DNA from: Gnetum montanum
Taxonomy: Eukaryota > Streptophyta > Gnetopsida > Gnetales > Gnetaceae
Direction: 5' to 3'
NCBI GenBank assembly: GCA_015680685.1
Contig: MNCI01023529.1
Coordinates: forward strand, 395,687-459,686
Length of the DNA: 64,000 nt
The notes beneath the pieces were generated by a model. That model did not search any database, had not been told where the DNA came from, and was given only the letters and a program-made list of their open reading frames with translations. The position numbers and the translations under genes are program-made. This document shows positions 23,975 through 34,372 of this stretch, one piece after another (within the stretch, counting starts at the first letter, position 1; every line of letters begins with the position of its first letter).

Positions 23975-24759
23975 AAAGTGAATGAAAGAGAAGATTACGT
24001 GTTTTTTTGCTTGGGACATTGCCCCTTTTAATGAAGTGTCTGCAATTTTTATGAGCTACCCGCTACCCGCACAAACAAGACGATTTCTGAGCACTCATCG
24101 AAGGAGGCGCAGGCACATGTGCAATCGTAGTGATGCTATGGCCCTGGGCCTTTGTCATCTTTTTCTTTGTGCTTGGCGTGGCCGCAAGTGTGGCCCCTCC
24201 AATGTCATTCTCTTATGAGTTACAAAGAGATGTTCTCCGATTTTCCTGACTAGAATTGACAAAAAGTTTGGTCTGTTGAAAAGTGAAAGGGAATTACATT
24301 TGTAGTTAAGAAATTTCAAAGTACAAACAGTGAACTCTATTGAATTCTCAAAAAGAACGACTTTGAAAAACTCTCTGGTTAAAGCCTACGGTTTATTATT
24401 ATTGTGCATAATTTACACTTTTACATGGACACAGAAGAAGCCATGTTTCAATTTATGATGTCCGCATGTCATCGATTTGCAAGTCCATTCTATCTCCAAC
24501 GATTTCAAACCAAGACATCACGGAAAATTTTGGGACAGTTAACTTGCATTTTTGTACAAATGGTGGTATTCTCTACGACAGTTTTGTCACTGCCATTATG
24601 ATAAAATTTTCTGTTTCATTGTTTTGACTTGTTGAAGTTATTTATTTGTATATAATTCGTTTGTTAATGAAGCGTGCATTCTGTTTTATTTCCTAGAGTT
24701 TTTGAATTGGAGCCCTCAAAGATAATTTGAATTTGTATCTCCATTGCTTGACATGGTTA
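23975..24759. other. non-retroelement DNA of mixed composition within the Helitron insert
   Basis: The part up to about 24230 is richer in G and C than its neighbours and contains a 78-codon plus-strand open frame rich in Arg and Cys; I cannot assign it. The rest is AT-rich and has no feature I recognise. As it lies between the internal Helitron-like start and the O-methyltransferase fragment, it may be captured host DNA. Confidence 0.35.
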
Positions 24760-25014
24760 TTACAAACTATATTTTTGGCATTTCAGCACTAATTGATCGA
24801 GTGGATTCCTGCTCTGCAGGTGCTGCTCAATTTCTGCAAGCATTAGCTTGGCGTCCGGACCCTCCGCGGCGAGAATATCCGGAATGCCCAGCTTTAAGGT
24901 TGCCATCGCCGTGAACATTTCTGCAAATGGAAGAATGAATCTCCACACAGCCTTCTAAGCCTCTACTTCGTCCTCCTTGCTTGCGAACAATCCTCGCATA
25001 GTCCCTTGCACCAT
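24760..25014 (-). pseudogene. plant O-methyltransferase N-terminal fragment, probably Helitron-captured
   Basis: An 85-codon frame on the minus strand from ATG 25012-25014 to TAA 24760-24762 is open except for TAG at codon 20. It reads VWRFILPFAEMFTAMATLKL and then GIPDILAAEGPDAKLMLAEI. This matches the N-terminal dimerisation region of plant SAM-dependent O-methyltransferases of the caffeate/AEOMT class, where a helix precedes LGIPD-I and then a winged helix. The SAM-binding and catalytic domains are absent. It is far more GC-rich than the flanks and lies in the same orientation as the Helitron gene, as captured fragments often do. It could also be an older relic unrelated to capture. Confidence 0.6.
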
Positions 25015-25426
25015 GTTTCATTCCAGTTTGCTACTTGTGTTGTTCATGCTTCTACATTTCTGTTCGGTGCTCTGCACTTGGATTTAAGGGCGATGCTACG
25101 CATCTGCTTGTGTCGGCCTCTCCCACACACATCTCGTGAACTTTGTACACCACTTTGCATCTTGTGACCTTTGTACAACACTGTGCAGCACCGTGGTATG
25201 GCTGCCACATCATCTGCGGATGACCATGATTCATGTCAGAGATATTTACGTTCCTCTCAGGCTGATGGCCATGGCATATTTGCATTGTAGACTGTGCAAC
25301 ATTGTGACATGGCTGCCGAAGATCTTGCAGTAGAGCAAAAACTATGAAGAGGGTAGCCTGCGGCTCTGACAGATCTACTGGTTGTGGTCGCAGCAGAGGC
25401 CATGGTTCTAACATGGTTTTCAGCCG
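25015..25426. other. GC-richer unassigned DNA upstream of the O-methyltransferase fragment
   Basis: A 129-codon open frame on the minus strand (25441-25052) and overlapping frames on both strands are present, but none matches a family I know. Short imperfect repeats such as catggctgcc and tatggctgcc occur. The overlapping open frames probably reflect the higher GC content. Confidence 0.3.
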
Positions 25427-25700
25427 CAGCGTTATGCACAAAGTTGCGTTATCGAAATGGTCTGTCTAGAATTTTAGTTACACATCAACGTTGTGCACAG
25501 AGTTGCATTACCGAAATGGCCTGTCTGGAATTTTAGTTACATGTCAGCGTGATGCACAAAGTTGAGTTACCGAAATGGCCTGTTTGGAATTTTAGTTACA
25601 TGTCAGCGTTGTGCATAAAGTTGCGTTACCAAAATGGCCTATGGAAAAGTCAACGTTAGTCAGCGTTATGTACAAAAAATTAGCGTTACCGAATTATGAT
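25427..25700. repeat. 59-60 bp minisatellite, about four units
   Basis: Units start cagcgtt-x-tgcacaaagtt and contain cgaaatggcctgtctgg and aattttagttacatg. Successive copies begin near 25427, 25486, 25545 and 25604, and the last is degenerate. The array lies at the very edge of the insert that interrupts the E LTR, next to 25721. Tandem arrays near the ends are common in Helitrons. Confidence 0.8.
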
Positions 25701-25720
25701 TGGTAATGGCCTATCGGCAT

Positions 25721-25749
25721 TAAGTGTTGAAATATCCAACTACTTATCA
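25721..25749 (+). repeat. 5' LTR of element E, right part
   Basis: taagtgttgaaatatcc followed by aactacttatca matches the end of the E 3' LTR (gagtgttagaataccc, then aaccactcatca). It restores the LTR interrupted at 17210. Confidence 0.8.
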
Positions 25750-25768
25750 TTGGTAACATTGTGAGGGA
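25750..25768 (+). other. primer binding site of element E
   Basis: ttggtaacattgtgaggga follows the LTR end directly. It parallels ttggtgatgtcactaggga in element D (30484-30502). Both look like decayed forms of the TGGCGACTCCACTGGGGA site (tRNA-Arg type) used by many Tat/Ogre elements; most differences are C to T or G to A. Confidence 0.55.
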
Positions 25769-25890
25769 TATGTCAATGTTTGCTAGTTAGTTGATTTTAT
25801 AAAATTTTTTGTATCATACATCACAAAGTGTATTTTTCACAATTAGAATAATATCCTAAAATGTACACACTTATGTGTCAAATACTTAAC

Positions 25891-26140
25891 ATGGCTTCTA
25901 CAACTAAAGAAAAATCTCCAATTACTACTGAATTTCATTAAAGTCATGATAAGGATTACAATAAAAAAGATTAGAGTGCACTGATGCAAACTAGAGTTTC
26001 CTATGCTCATACTAACCCTTATTATCCTAATTTTACATTCATTTTTCACTAGGATGAACAACTTAGATGGAGAAATCTATAGGGTAACATTGTATTGTTA
26101 TCTAAAGGTTCAACACCATTAATGCTTCAAGTAGCCCTTA
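25891..26140 (+). pseudogene. gag of element E, 5' piece (interrupted by element C)
   Basis: The frame starts ATGGCTTCT, as in element D, and reads MQTRVSYAHTNPYYPNFTF, then FRWRN-like LRWRNL and GNIVLL, up to PLMLQVAL. Four TAG or TAA stops interrupt it. At 26140 the coding sequence stops at the LTR of element C and resumes at 49189 with LMRSNLG, the residues expected from element D (VTLKYANLG). The product would be the viral-like particle protein. Confidence 0.75.
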
Positions 26141-27335
26141 TGATGAGGACATCACCCAACCCTTGTGAAATCCTCAATGTATCTTGGATATGTATGTCTT
26201 CTTGTGTTGATATTTTGATGATGATCCCACGGTGTTTTACCATGTTTGGGAGTGTTTTGGACTTATTTTGGTGAGTCTAGGAGGTTTTGAGGGTTATGGG
26301 AACTTATTTACAGGTGTTTGAATGTTCTAGATTTAAAAATGAGCATTTTTGATTTTGGCCCTAGCAAGATAGGTGTCCACACTGATAGTTAGACATCTAT
26401 ACTACATATTACATATCTACTATTTCTCATAGATGTCTAAGCCAAGATGTTTACTGCAAGATGTCTTCTCCAGGATGTCTACTTTGGAAACTTTGAACTC
26501 AAGATAAACATCTACTATTTTCTTTAGATGTCTATGAGAAATAGTAGATGTCTAATATGTAGTATAGATGTCTAACTATTAGTGTAGACATCTATCCTGC
26601 TAGGGACAAAATTAAAAATGCTCGTGTTAAGGTTTGGAACCTTTAAACACCACTAAATAAGTTCTCGTAACCCTCAAAACCTCCTAGACTCATCAAAATA
26701 AGTCCAAAACACTCCCAAACATGGTAAAACACCTTGGAATCATCATAAAAATATCAACAAAATAAGACATACATACCCAAGATACATTGAGGATTACATA
26801 AGGGCTGGGTGATAAAGTGTGTGTGTGGTAACACTTTTTGTTTCAATATCAACAACCCTTATGATGAGGACATCAAATTGAATGGTAGATTGGAGAGAAG
26901 ACGAAAGGTCACACCAAGAATCTATAAATAAGAGTCTAAGGTTTGAGAAAGAGTAAGAGTAAGAGATTTGAGAGGTCTCTTGAGAGCTTATAAAAGAAGA
27001 AAGCTTGTGTAAGAAGTGTTTGAGTGAGAGGTAAGGAAGAACACTTGAGAGAGGTTGAGAGAATCTCTTATAAGTGTCTTGTCTTGAGCTTTAGCTCCAT
27101 TGTGAGAAAGTGAGGATTGAGAGGGGACATGTGTGGCATCTAAGATCCTTGGAAGAGGTTTGAGTTGAGTTTGGATCCTCATATTTTATGTAATTCTCTG
27201 CATATTAAGATTTTTCTTATAAAAAGGAGAATTTTCTCCTATTCATTATATTATTCTTGCTTCTAAGTTGAATTTTTCTTATAAAGATTGTGAAATGAGT
27301 TCTTTGTAAAGTATATTAAGGTAGAATTCACATCA
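26141..27335 (+). repeat. 5' LTR of element C, enlarged by an inverted duplication
   Basis: It starts TGATGAGGACATCACC, ends ttcacatca and has a TATA box at 26923-26930. It is about 360 bp longer than the 3' LTR because of an inverted copy of its own first ~280 bp and a repeat of the insertion junction. The remainder aligns closely with 48350-49183, for example gagaggtctctt and ttgagctttagctccattgt. Confidence 0.85.
26151..26813. repeat. long inverted repeat (arms ~283 bp) in the 5' LTR of element C
   Basis: The left arm 26151-26433 (atcacccaaccctt onward) is mirrored by the right arm 26531-26813 (ending agggctgggtgat). The 97-base loop is rich in atgtct motifs. A transcript through it would fold into a long hairpin. 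After the right arm come a gt-repeat and, at 26856-26875, an exact copy of the 20 bases at 26135-26154 that span the target site and LTR start. The 3' LTR of C has neither the right arm nor this repeat. Confidence 0.85.
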
Positions 27336-27497
27336 TATTGATATTAGAGCAATTGATTTGGAGAAATCCACACATATACTAGTGATCTTCATGAAATTTT
27401 TGAAAATTGTTTTGAAGGATTTTGAAGCTTTACAACCACTTAGGGTTTGGAGAAACTAAGATTGGTAAATATTGCTTGAATCTTCTTTATGAAGAGT

Positions 27498-28580
27498 ATG
27501 ACTCCTAAGAACAAGATTAATCAAGAGCTTGGACAAGAGCTTCAAGAGCTCAAAGACTCCTTTAAAGCTTTTATTGCTAAAATGTAAGAAGTTCTTCCCA
27601 AGGTAATGATGAACAAACATCAAGATTTTGAAGAAGCTTCAAGAAGAATTGAAGAGAAGATTAAAAAAGAGAATCATTTTTCATGTATGCAAAGATCAAG
27701 ATGAAGAAATGATTAAAGGACTCCAAGGAGAGAAGAAATTAGAACTCAAAGGTATGAGCAAAGGTTACCTTTTCTTCAAAATAATGAGAAAAATGATGAT
27801 GAAAGGTTTGTAAAGATCCTAAGAAGTGCTTTAAGAGTTCCTTATGTGGATATTCCCATATTTAAAGGTGTTGGAGGTATAGATTTCTTTCTTTCTTGGC
27901 TTTGAATTATGAATAAGTATTTTCTTATTGAGAAACTTCCTAGTGAGTCAATGATTCATGTTGTTGAGAGTAAACTTAAAGGATTAGTAGCCAAGTGGTG
28001 GGACAAGGAATGTCTCAAATACTTTGAAGAACATGAAAAGCCTATGAAGAGTTGAAAACTCATGGAATTCATGTTAAAATTTTTTTTTTGAGAAGACACT
28101 CTTCTATCATGAAGCCATTAAGAAGCTAAAATTTCTTAGACAAGGAGATCAAGAGGTAAAAGATTTTTATGTTGAATTTTGTAAAGCTTTGGAAAAGGCT
28201 AATGTTCATTGGATTGAGTATGAGCAAGCTTCTAACTTCATTAGTGGATTAGGGATGCATATTAGCAAGAATCAACATTTTATGATCTTGATACTCTTGA
28301 TGAAGCTTATGATCTTGCTCTCAAGGCTGAAATGAAAATCCCAATGTTTGGCTTGAAGAAGGATAAAGATTACAAGAAAAGAAATGAGAGAGACACAACT
28401 CATAAGTCAAGGAAATCATCCAAGGAGGATGGTGAAGATGAACCAAAGAAGAAGGAAAGGGAATATACTTTTTCTAGGAGGGGAAGAAGAAGGGAATCAT
28501 CTTCAAGAGTTAAAGATATATGTTATAATTATGGTGAATCAGGTCATAGATAATGGAAATGCGCAAAGCCAAAGAAGAAT
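27498..28580 (+). pseudogene. gag of element C (broken)
   Basis: Starting at ATG 27498, the reading gives a charged N-terminal coiled-coil-like region (KNKINQELGQELQELKDSF), then the Gag core around 27840-28320 (VPYVDIPIFKGVGGIDFF, KWWDKECLKYF, QGDQEVKDFYVEF, ANFISGLG-like SNFISGLG), and a lysine-rich linker. It ends in a zinc knuckle near 28518-28566 (CYNYGESGHR, then WKC), where the second Cys is Tyr. This is the standard layout of Ty3/Gypsy Gag. Frameshifts and stops break it in several places. Confidence 0.75.
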
Positions 28581-28629
28581 GCCTCTAAAGGTAAGCAAAT
28601 TAAAACTATGCAAGAGGATAAGCTTGAGT

Positions 28630-29315
28630 CTTCAAAGAAGGTATGTGGACATGATTCCTCATACATTATTGATGAAAGTGAGTTGAATAGTTGTACTTTT
28701 GTTGGACATGTTAGTACCAATGAAGATGTTATGAGGAAGAGTTTGTTTAGAGCTCATTGTGATGTTAAAGTTCATTCCATGAGTGTGCTCATTAATGGTG
28801 GAGCATAAGAAAATGTGATTTCTACCAAGGTTGTGAAGTCATTGCATTTAGTTACAATTCCTCACCATAATCCATATAAAGTGCATTAGTTAATGAAGAA
28901 TCATTATATTCAAGTTAAGGAACAATGTCTTATTGATTATTCCATTGAAGATTTTAATGATCAAATTTTGTATGATGCATTGCCTATTGATTGTTTAGAT
29001 ATTATATTTGGTAGACCATGGAATTATGATAATAAGGTAATTTTTGATGGAGAATATAATAGTTGGACTATAAGGCAAGAAAATCATAACTTTAGATTGT
29101 TATCCACTATTATTGATAGTGAGGTTGGTAACTTGAATTCTTCATTGATGCTTCCTAGTTATAAGGAGGTTATGAAGGTGAATACTATTTGTAATGATGA
29201 AATTTTATTTAATGCTGAAGAGAATGCATTTGATATAGATGCTATTACTAATTGTGTGGAGTCCTATATAAATGGGAATTTTTTTTTTGTGCTATTATTT
29301 AATCTTGGGTGTTGA
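28630..29315 (+). pseudogene. aspartic protease of element C (broken)
   Basis: The frames 28608-28808 and 28893-29315 read SLFRAHCDVKVHSMSVLING, where the active-site D-S-G has become N-G-G, then ENVISTKVVKSLHL, then VKEQCLIDYSIEDF and PIDCLDIIFGRPWNYDNKVI. This order (loss-of-Asp active site, flap, and the LLGRPWQYD-like block) is that of the retropepsin of plant chromovirus-type Ty3/Gypsy elements. After about 29315 no pol sequence follows. Confidence 0.7.
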
Positions 29316-29598
29316 TGATGGTAGTATATTGTTTGATGCTTTTGGGTACTTGTATAAGTGTTGGGTTAAAATTTGCATTGGAAAGAAGATGTTGGAAGAA
29401 TAAGGAAGATTAGTTGGCAACAAGTGGAGAAATGCCATTGGTATTTGGGCATAGGGCAAGGAGGCATACTCCATGGATTAATGTTAATAATTATTTTTCT
29501 AGATTCTTGTGCTATTCTTGTGCAAGTTTGAGTCATCATGGGAATGCAAAGAAAGAATTTCAAGGAAATGCTTAAATGATGAAAGCATGGGGCATGAG
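29316..29598 (+). other. 3' internal part of element C up to the insertion of element D
   Basis: No domain is recognised. The sequence ends gggcATGAG, where ATGAG (29594-29598) is the target duplicated by element D. It joins to 48167 onward on the other side of D. Confidence 0.6.
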
Positions 29599-30483
29599 TG
29601 ATAAAGTTAATTTTTATTATGATTCAATATAGTATCTACAATATCGTAGCAATGATGTCATAGATACAATGTCATGGTGCATGCTACATCATTGTTAATG
29701 TAATGTCTCAGGATGCATGCAATCCTATAAATACCAATACTTAAGTGCACAATCAGTAGCTTTTCATCACATCCTTAGCCAGATTCTTGCAGTTTGTTTT
29801 TGTAACTTTAGAAATAGAGTGAATACCTATAGTGTGATGTTTGATAGTATTTTGGTGTCTTTATTCCAATGAATTATATTTGGATGCAGTTCATGATAGT
29901 AATAAAGATCAAGGTTAGTTTGCATCATTGCAACATTCCCTTAGTTTCATTTATTTACTTAGCACAATCTTTATTGTTTTCTTAGTTAATCATTTACATT
30001 CCAAGCACTTTATTTTATATGTCATTAGTAAGAAAAATGGATATGGCTGGTTTCAACTGCTAAGTGTAGTTATTTGGTAATGCAATAGTGGCATTGATGG
30101 ATTCACTTAGTAGTAATACTACTTGATAATCCTAGTGATAACTACATGAATCCAAGGCATGTACGTTAGACTAGGATAGGATATTCATCACAATAAGCTA
30201 AGTTAGATTTACACATTCCTATTTAAGTAGACTTAGAATTTTATCTTCAACTATGTTTACTTTAGGAGCACTTAAGAGTCTCTCAACATCATTTAATCAT
30301 ATGCCTAACTAAGAGATAAATCATATACTTGAACTTCACTAGCTCAAAGTGGGAAGACATTGATCTTGAACTTAACATAAAGTATTAGCATAATTACATT
30401 GTTCATCCATGGATTATGATCTATTCACATGCTCGCACTTGTGACTTATATGGTAGAGTGATGGGACACTCGACTACTTATCA
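29599..30483 (+). repeat. 5' LTR of element D
   Basis: It starts TGATAAAGTTAATTT and ends gactacttatca. A TATA box lies at 29726-29733 and an aataaagatcaagg polyadenylation-like block near 29901. It pairs with 47280-48161. The primer site ttggtgatgtcactaggga follows at 30484-30502. Confidence 0.85.
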
Positions 30484-30626
30484 TTGGTGATGTCACTAGG
30501 GATGTGTCAATGCATGTTGAGTAATTAATCTTATAAAGTTTGTTGTATTAAGAATCAAAAAGTCTATCATTCTAGTTGAAATCAATTTTAATAATACACA
30601 CATAATTTAAGCATCAAAACTATAAC

Positions 30627-33110
30627 ATGGCTTCAACACAAAGAGAAAAGATTTCACCTGCCAAAGAACTACAAAAAAGTTATTATAGAAATCATGATAA
30701 TGAAGACTGGACTGCACCAATGCAAACAAGAGTTTCATATGCTCACAATGATCTATACTATCCTCACTTTACATTCATCCTTTACCAAGATGATCAATTC
30801 AGATGGAGGAATATGTGGGGAAACATAGTCTTATAACTAGAATGCTCCATACCACTAATGTTTGAAGTAACCCTCAAGTATGCCAACCTAGGTCATGAAG
30901 AAGAAGGATATTGAGTCACAAAGAACATAACTAGGTTATATTAACTAATAGAGGCTTAGGAAAAAAGGGATGCTATTATGGAAGCTTAGCATGAATAAGA
31001 GAAGGAAAAGAAAGTCTCTTAGATAGTTGTCTTGAGGAAATTAAAGATACCCCACTCTAGGCTGATAAATTCTATCAACTTCAAAGATCCTACTCTCACA
31101 TACTAGTTATACACATTGAAGATCCTATCAACACAAAGTTGAAGTAAAATATTGTAGATGACCTTGGAATGAATGTAAAAGACTTAATATATAGGTAGAG
31201 TTCAAGGCCTAGAGCCTTTGATGAGCCAAAGGAGAATGAATCAAGGAGTCATTAAAGGATAACTAGCAAGTACTATTCTCCAACTACTTCTTTCATGTCT
31301 TCATGCTCATCTACAGAGTCTGACAAGAAGGAACATTGATATAGAGACTATGATAGGAAAACAAAGGGATGGTGAGAGACATAAGCATGGAAGGAGATAT
31401 CTTGATAGTGAAGAGGATGAATACAAATAAAGAAGAGAAAGGATCAGACATGAAGAAAAGAAGCATTATGAACATAGAAGGGATCATTGGTACAATAAAG
31501 CCTACGAACTTGATCACTATTAAGAACCCCTATTGGCCATTCATAGCATGATAAAAATCAAGGAAGTAGTCTACATTTCAACAAGGCACATAAGGAAAAA
31601 CTACATTAAGTAGGTAGACATGAACAACATGTCTAGATTCAAGGGTGGATACAATGTAGATCCATGACACCACCTTCAAGCATTCCATGATGCCTATGAC
31701 CTCCAAAACATCGAAATTAATTAGCAGAAACTAAAGTTGTTCTTAAGGACATTCATTAAGAAGGAAGAAAGCTAGCATAGACCCATATAATCGTAATTAA
31801 TTCAAATATAAAGTATCACATTGGAACTCTTCAAGGATAAATATCAGAATTACTCATGAGTGTCAAACTTAAGGAAGTAGATCTAAAGATGGAAGCAAGG
31901 GACACACGAATCCCTTGATGTAGCAATGGGTAGATACTATTCCTTATTACATAGATCCCCAGGCCATGGGTTCTCATAGAAGGAAGAACAAGGCACATAG
32001 TAGATGGGTTAAGGAACACAACTAGAGAGACCCTTGGGATTTATGCCCAAGAATGACTATTAGAGATGAATATTCATTGAATTCAAAGGTTAATTAATCA
32101 AGTAGTGAAAGAGAAAGGAGAACTTAAGAAGAGAGAGTTAACTAAAGAAAATAATAGAGAGCCATCAATAAGAAAATGTGATGTGTGAATATGTGACAAG
32201 AAAGAGGATGAAAGCTTAGAGGGTGTTATTTAGAAAAAGACTCTACCTATCCAAAAATTGGTAAATGATATAGCAACTATGTTGGAGAAAATGTGGGATT
32301 CAGTGGATGAAAAATTTGCTACAACCCTAAAGATTGTGAAAGAGAAGATTAAACAAGCACTTAACAAGGGCACAAAAAGGAAGAAGAAAAGAGATTATGG
32401 ACAAGAAAATTATAAGCACAAATAAAAAGTTTCTACCATTGAAGAGTATACCAAGTCTATTTTAGAGGAAGAGGAAGGTGTGCTAGTATGAACATCCTAA
32501 GGGATGTTGCCCTGTTATGGCCCACCAACAAGAATCTAGAATACATGGAATCAATCCATGTTTTGTTAAAAAGTAGATGCCCAAAAGGCTACCTTATCCT
32601 CAAGGAAATGTAAGGCAACTTTTCCAACCAACATATTACCCAAGCGGAGCCTACCCCACAACCACAAGAGCAATACTAGCAGCAATGGTAGCAACCACAG
32701 ACATTAGCAATCCCACTGCCAAGGCAATAATATCCATACATGCAACCAAACCCTTATGGATATTACGTTCAGAATCCAATATCTCCAAGGAAGGCATCAA
32801 CTCAAACTTCATCTCCTTATTATCCACTAGAATACTATAGGTCTATTACTCCAAGGATGGATCACAGTTCACATGTACATTTGCTAGTACCTATCCATCA
32901 AATCTTCCTTCCAATTATTTGCCGCCAGTTCCATTACTTGCAATGCAGGGAGAATTGCTATCATAGCCCCAAAAAAAGAATGTAACCAATGCAGTCAACA
33001 TGGAGGAGGAAGCAACCACACATGAACCACAATATAGGAAATGACTATTCTTCCTAAAAATTCTAGAAAAGGTTTGAAGGATGGAAAGCACATCCACTTC
33101 AGCCTCATCC
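30627..33110 (+). pseudogene. gag of element D (broken)
   Basis: The first 69 codons are open and end in FTFILYQDDQFRWRNM and GNIVL. The rest is shattered by stops and shifts but still aligns with A and E, including the HPKGCCPVM knuckle at about 32478-32520 with a TAG inside (32484-32486); the first Cys has become Arg. A glutamine, proline and tyrosine-rich segment (for example YPYMQPNPYGYYVQNPI) follows to about 32860. Gag builds the particle in this family. Confidence 0.7.
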
Positions 33111-33114
33111 ACAC

Positions 33115-33660
33115 TCAATCCTCTAAGAAATAAAAATTTTTCATCATCATCTAATGAAATGTGACAACTATCATGTTAACTTAGACTATCACATATTGGA
33201 TCAAGGTAGGAGCAGTTCCTCAATAAATCGTGGAAGTCCCTTAGTATACCATCAAATAGCAGGTCATAAACCATGCAAGGCTCTACTAGATTTTTGGTTA
33301 GGAGTGAATCTGGTATTACAAAATATGTATAAGGCTTGGAATTTTCCACCTTTAAAGAAAAGTAACATCTTGCAAAAGCTTGCAGACTAGTCAATCACAG
33401 TTCCACTAGGACAAGTGAATCATGTGATCACTACTATTAGTGGTTGGTCCTATCCTATTGATTTTTTGGTCATTCATGTAGGTAAAAATAAGGGTAAGTT
33501 TCCTATTATAAGTGAAAGAGCTTGGCTTAGCACTATAGATGCTAAGCTTCATACTAGAGACTTGCGCTTGGAAATCTCCAAGGAAGATTAAGCTAGAATC
33601 ATTCAAGGACACAGATTTCCATGTATCACATATAGTGATAAGAGGTGCAATTGTGCATAA
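33115..33660 (+). pseudogene. aspartic protease of element D (broken)
   Basis: The 78-codon stretch 33154-33390 holds HKPCKALLDFWLGVNLV, where LLD keeps the catalytic Asp but the next residues are changed, and FPPLKKSNI. The following frame gives SGWSYPIDFLVIHV and RAWLSTIDA as in A and E. The gene is interrupted by TAG at the matching place to the TGA in A. Confidence 0.65.
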
Positions 33661-34019
33661 AAAATATGATCAATTAATAGGAAAATAATACAACATGCAA
33701 AAGATGTGTTGAAGAGATGTATGTGCAAAAATGCTTATATATGGCAACCACTCAACAAGAAGGCATCTGGTGGATGATTAAAAATGACAAAATGGAATCA
33801 AAGATGTACATGGATTAAAGAAACTAGATTATAAGTGCCTATGTAGAAGAAAATGAAAAGTTGAAGCAATTAAGAAGCAGGCATCCCTATCCACACACAT
33901 GTCAAGAGGAAGAGATAGATTGGGCATAGCTAGAGATCCCAAACAAAGTTGAACTAGAAAAGTTAGAATTAAAGTCCCTACCAGCAACATTAGAATATGG
34001 TCTCTTAAATAGTAAGAAG

Positions 34020-34372
34020 CCAATCATAATTAGTGAAAACCTAAACAAGGAACAAAAGAAGAAGTTATTGGAAGTGGTCAATAAGTGGCCAATGATATTT
34101 GCCTATTCTTATGATGAGATAACTAGTATTGATCCTAGAATTTGTCAACATCTAATATACACCAATCCAGTGGTGAAACCACAATGCCAACCATACAGAA
34201 GGCTAAATCCAAAACTTAAGGAAGTAGTCAAGAAAGATTTGTAAAATTTACCAAAGGTAGGATTGATTAATCCTATTGCAGATAACAAATGGATTAGTTC
34301 TTTGGTAATTGTTCCAAAGAAGGGAGACAGGTGGAGAGTGTGTACTAACTTCTGATTCTTTCATAAGGTTAA
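34020..34372 (+). pseudogene. reverse transcriptase N-terminal stub of element D
   Basis: The reading has LNKEQKKKLLEVVNKWP, then YDEITSIDPRICQH, then YRRLNPKLKEVVKKDL and WISSLVIVPKKGDRWRVC. These match the fingers region of Ty3/Gypsy reverse transcriptases up to the WRVCIDYR block. The palm with the catalytic aspartates, the thumb and RNase H are missing: after aaggtt (about 34370) the sequence continues with the linker before integrase that lies at about 53925 in element E. About 1.3 kb appears to be deleted relative to E. Confidence 0.7.

Larger units (their letters stand above)
17211..25720 (-). mobile_element. Helitron, minus strand, with Rep-helicase gene and captured gene fragment
   Basis: The insert splits the E LTR between A (17210) and T (25721), the A|T target used by Helitrons, with no target duplication. 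On the minus strand the 3' end reads aactaagCTAG followed by T, with a TA-rich hairpin just before it, matching the Helitron CTRR-T rule. It contains a Rep-helicase gene (17932-23280), tandem repeats, an O-methyltransferase fragment and a 59-bp minisatellite at the 5' side. The 5' terminus is less clear: a Helitron-like start (tcgagagtgagagc) lies internally at 23970, whereas the LTR break is at 25720, where the minus strand starts ATGCCGATAGG and not TC. Either the element used an upstream start and captured 1.75 kb, or two inserts are adjacent. Confidence 0.7.

Noticed and set aside
23982-24218. 78-codon plus-strand open frame rich in Arg and Cys
   Set aside because: No family match and no neighbouring signals. 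It may be part of captured DNA but cannot be supported as a gene.
25052-25441. 129-codon open frame on the minus strand
   Set aside because: It overlaps open frames on the other strand and in another frame, has no recognisable domain, and sits in GC-richer DNA next to a minisatellite. I treat it as chance openness.
26151-26813. Terminal inverted repeat DNA transposon
   Set aside because: The left arm is ordinary LTR sequence also present at 48350-48640, and the right arm lacks an independent terminus with a target duplication, so a local inverted duplication fits better.
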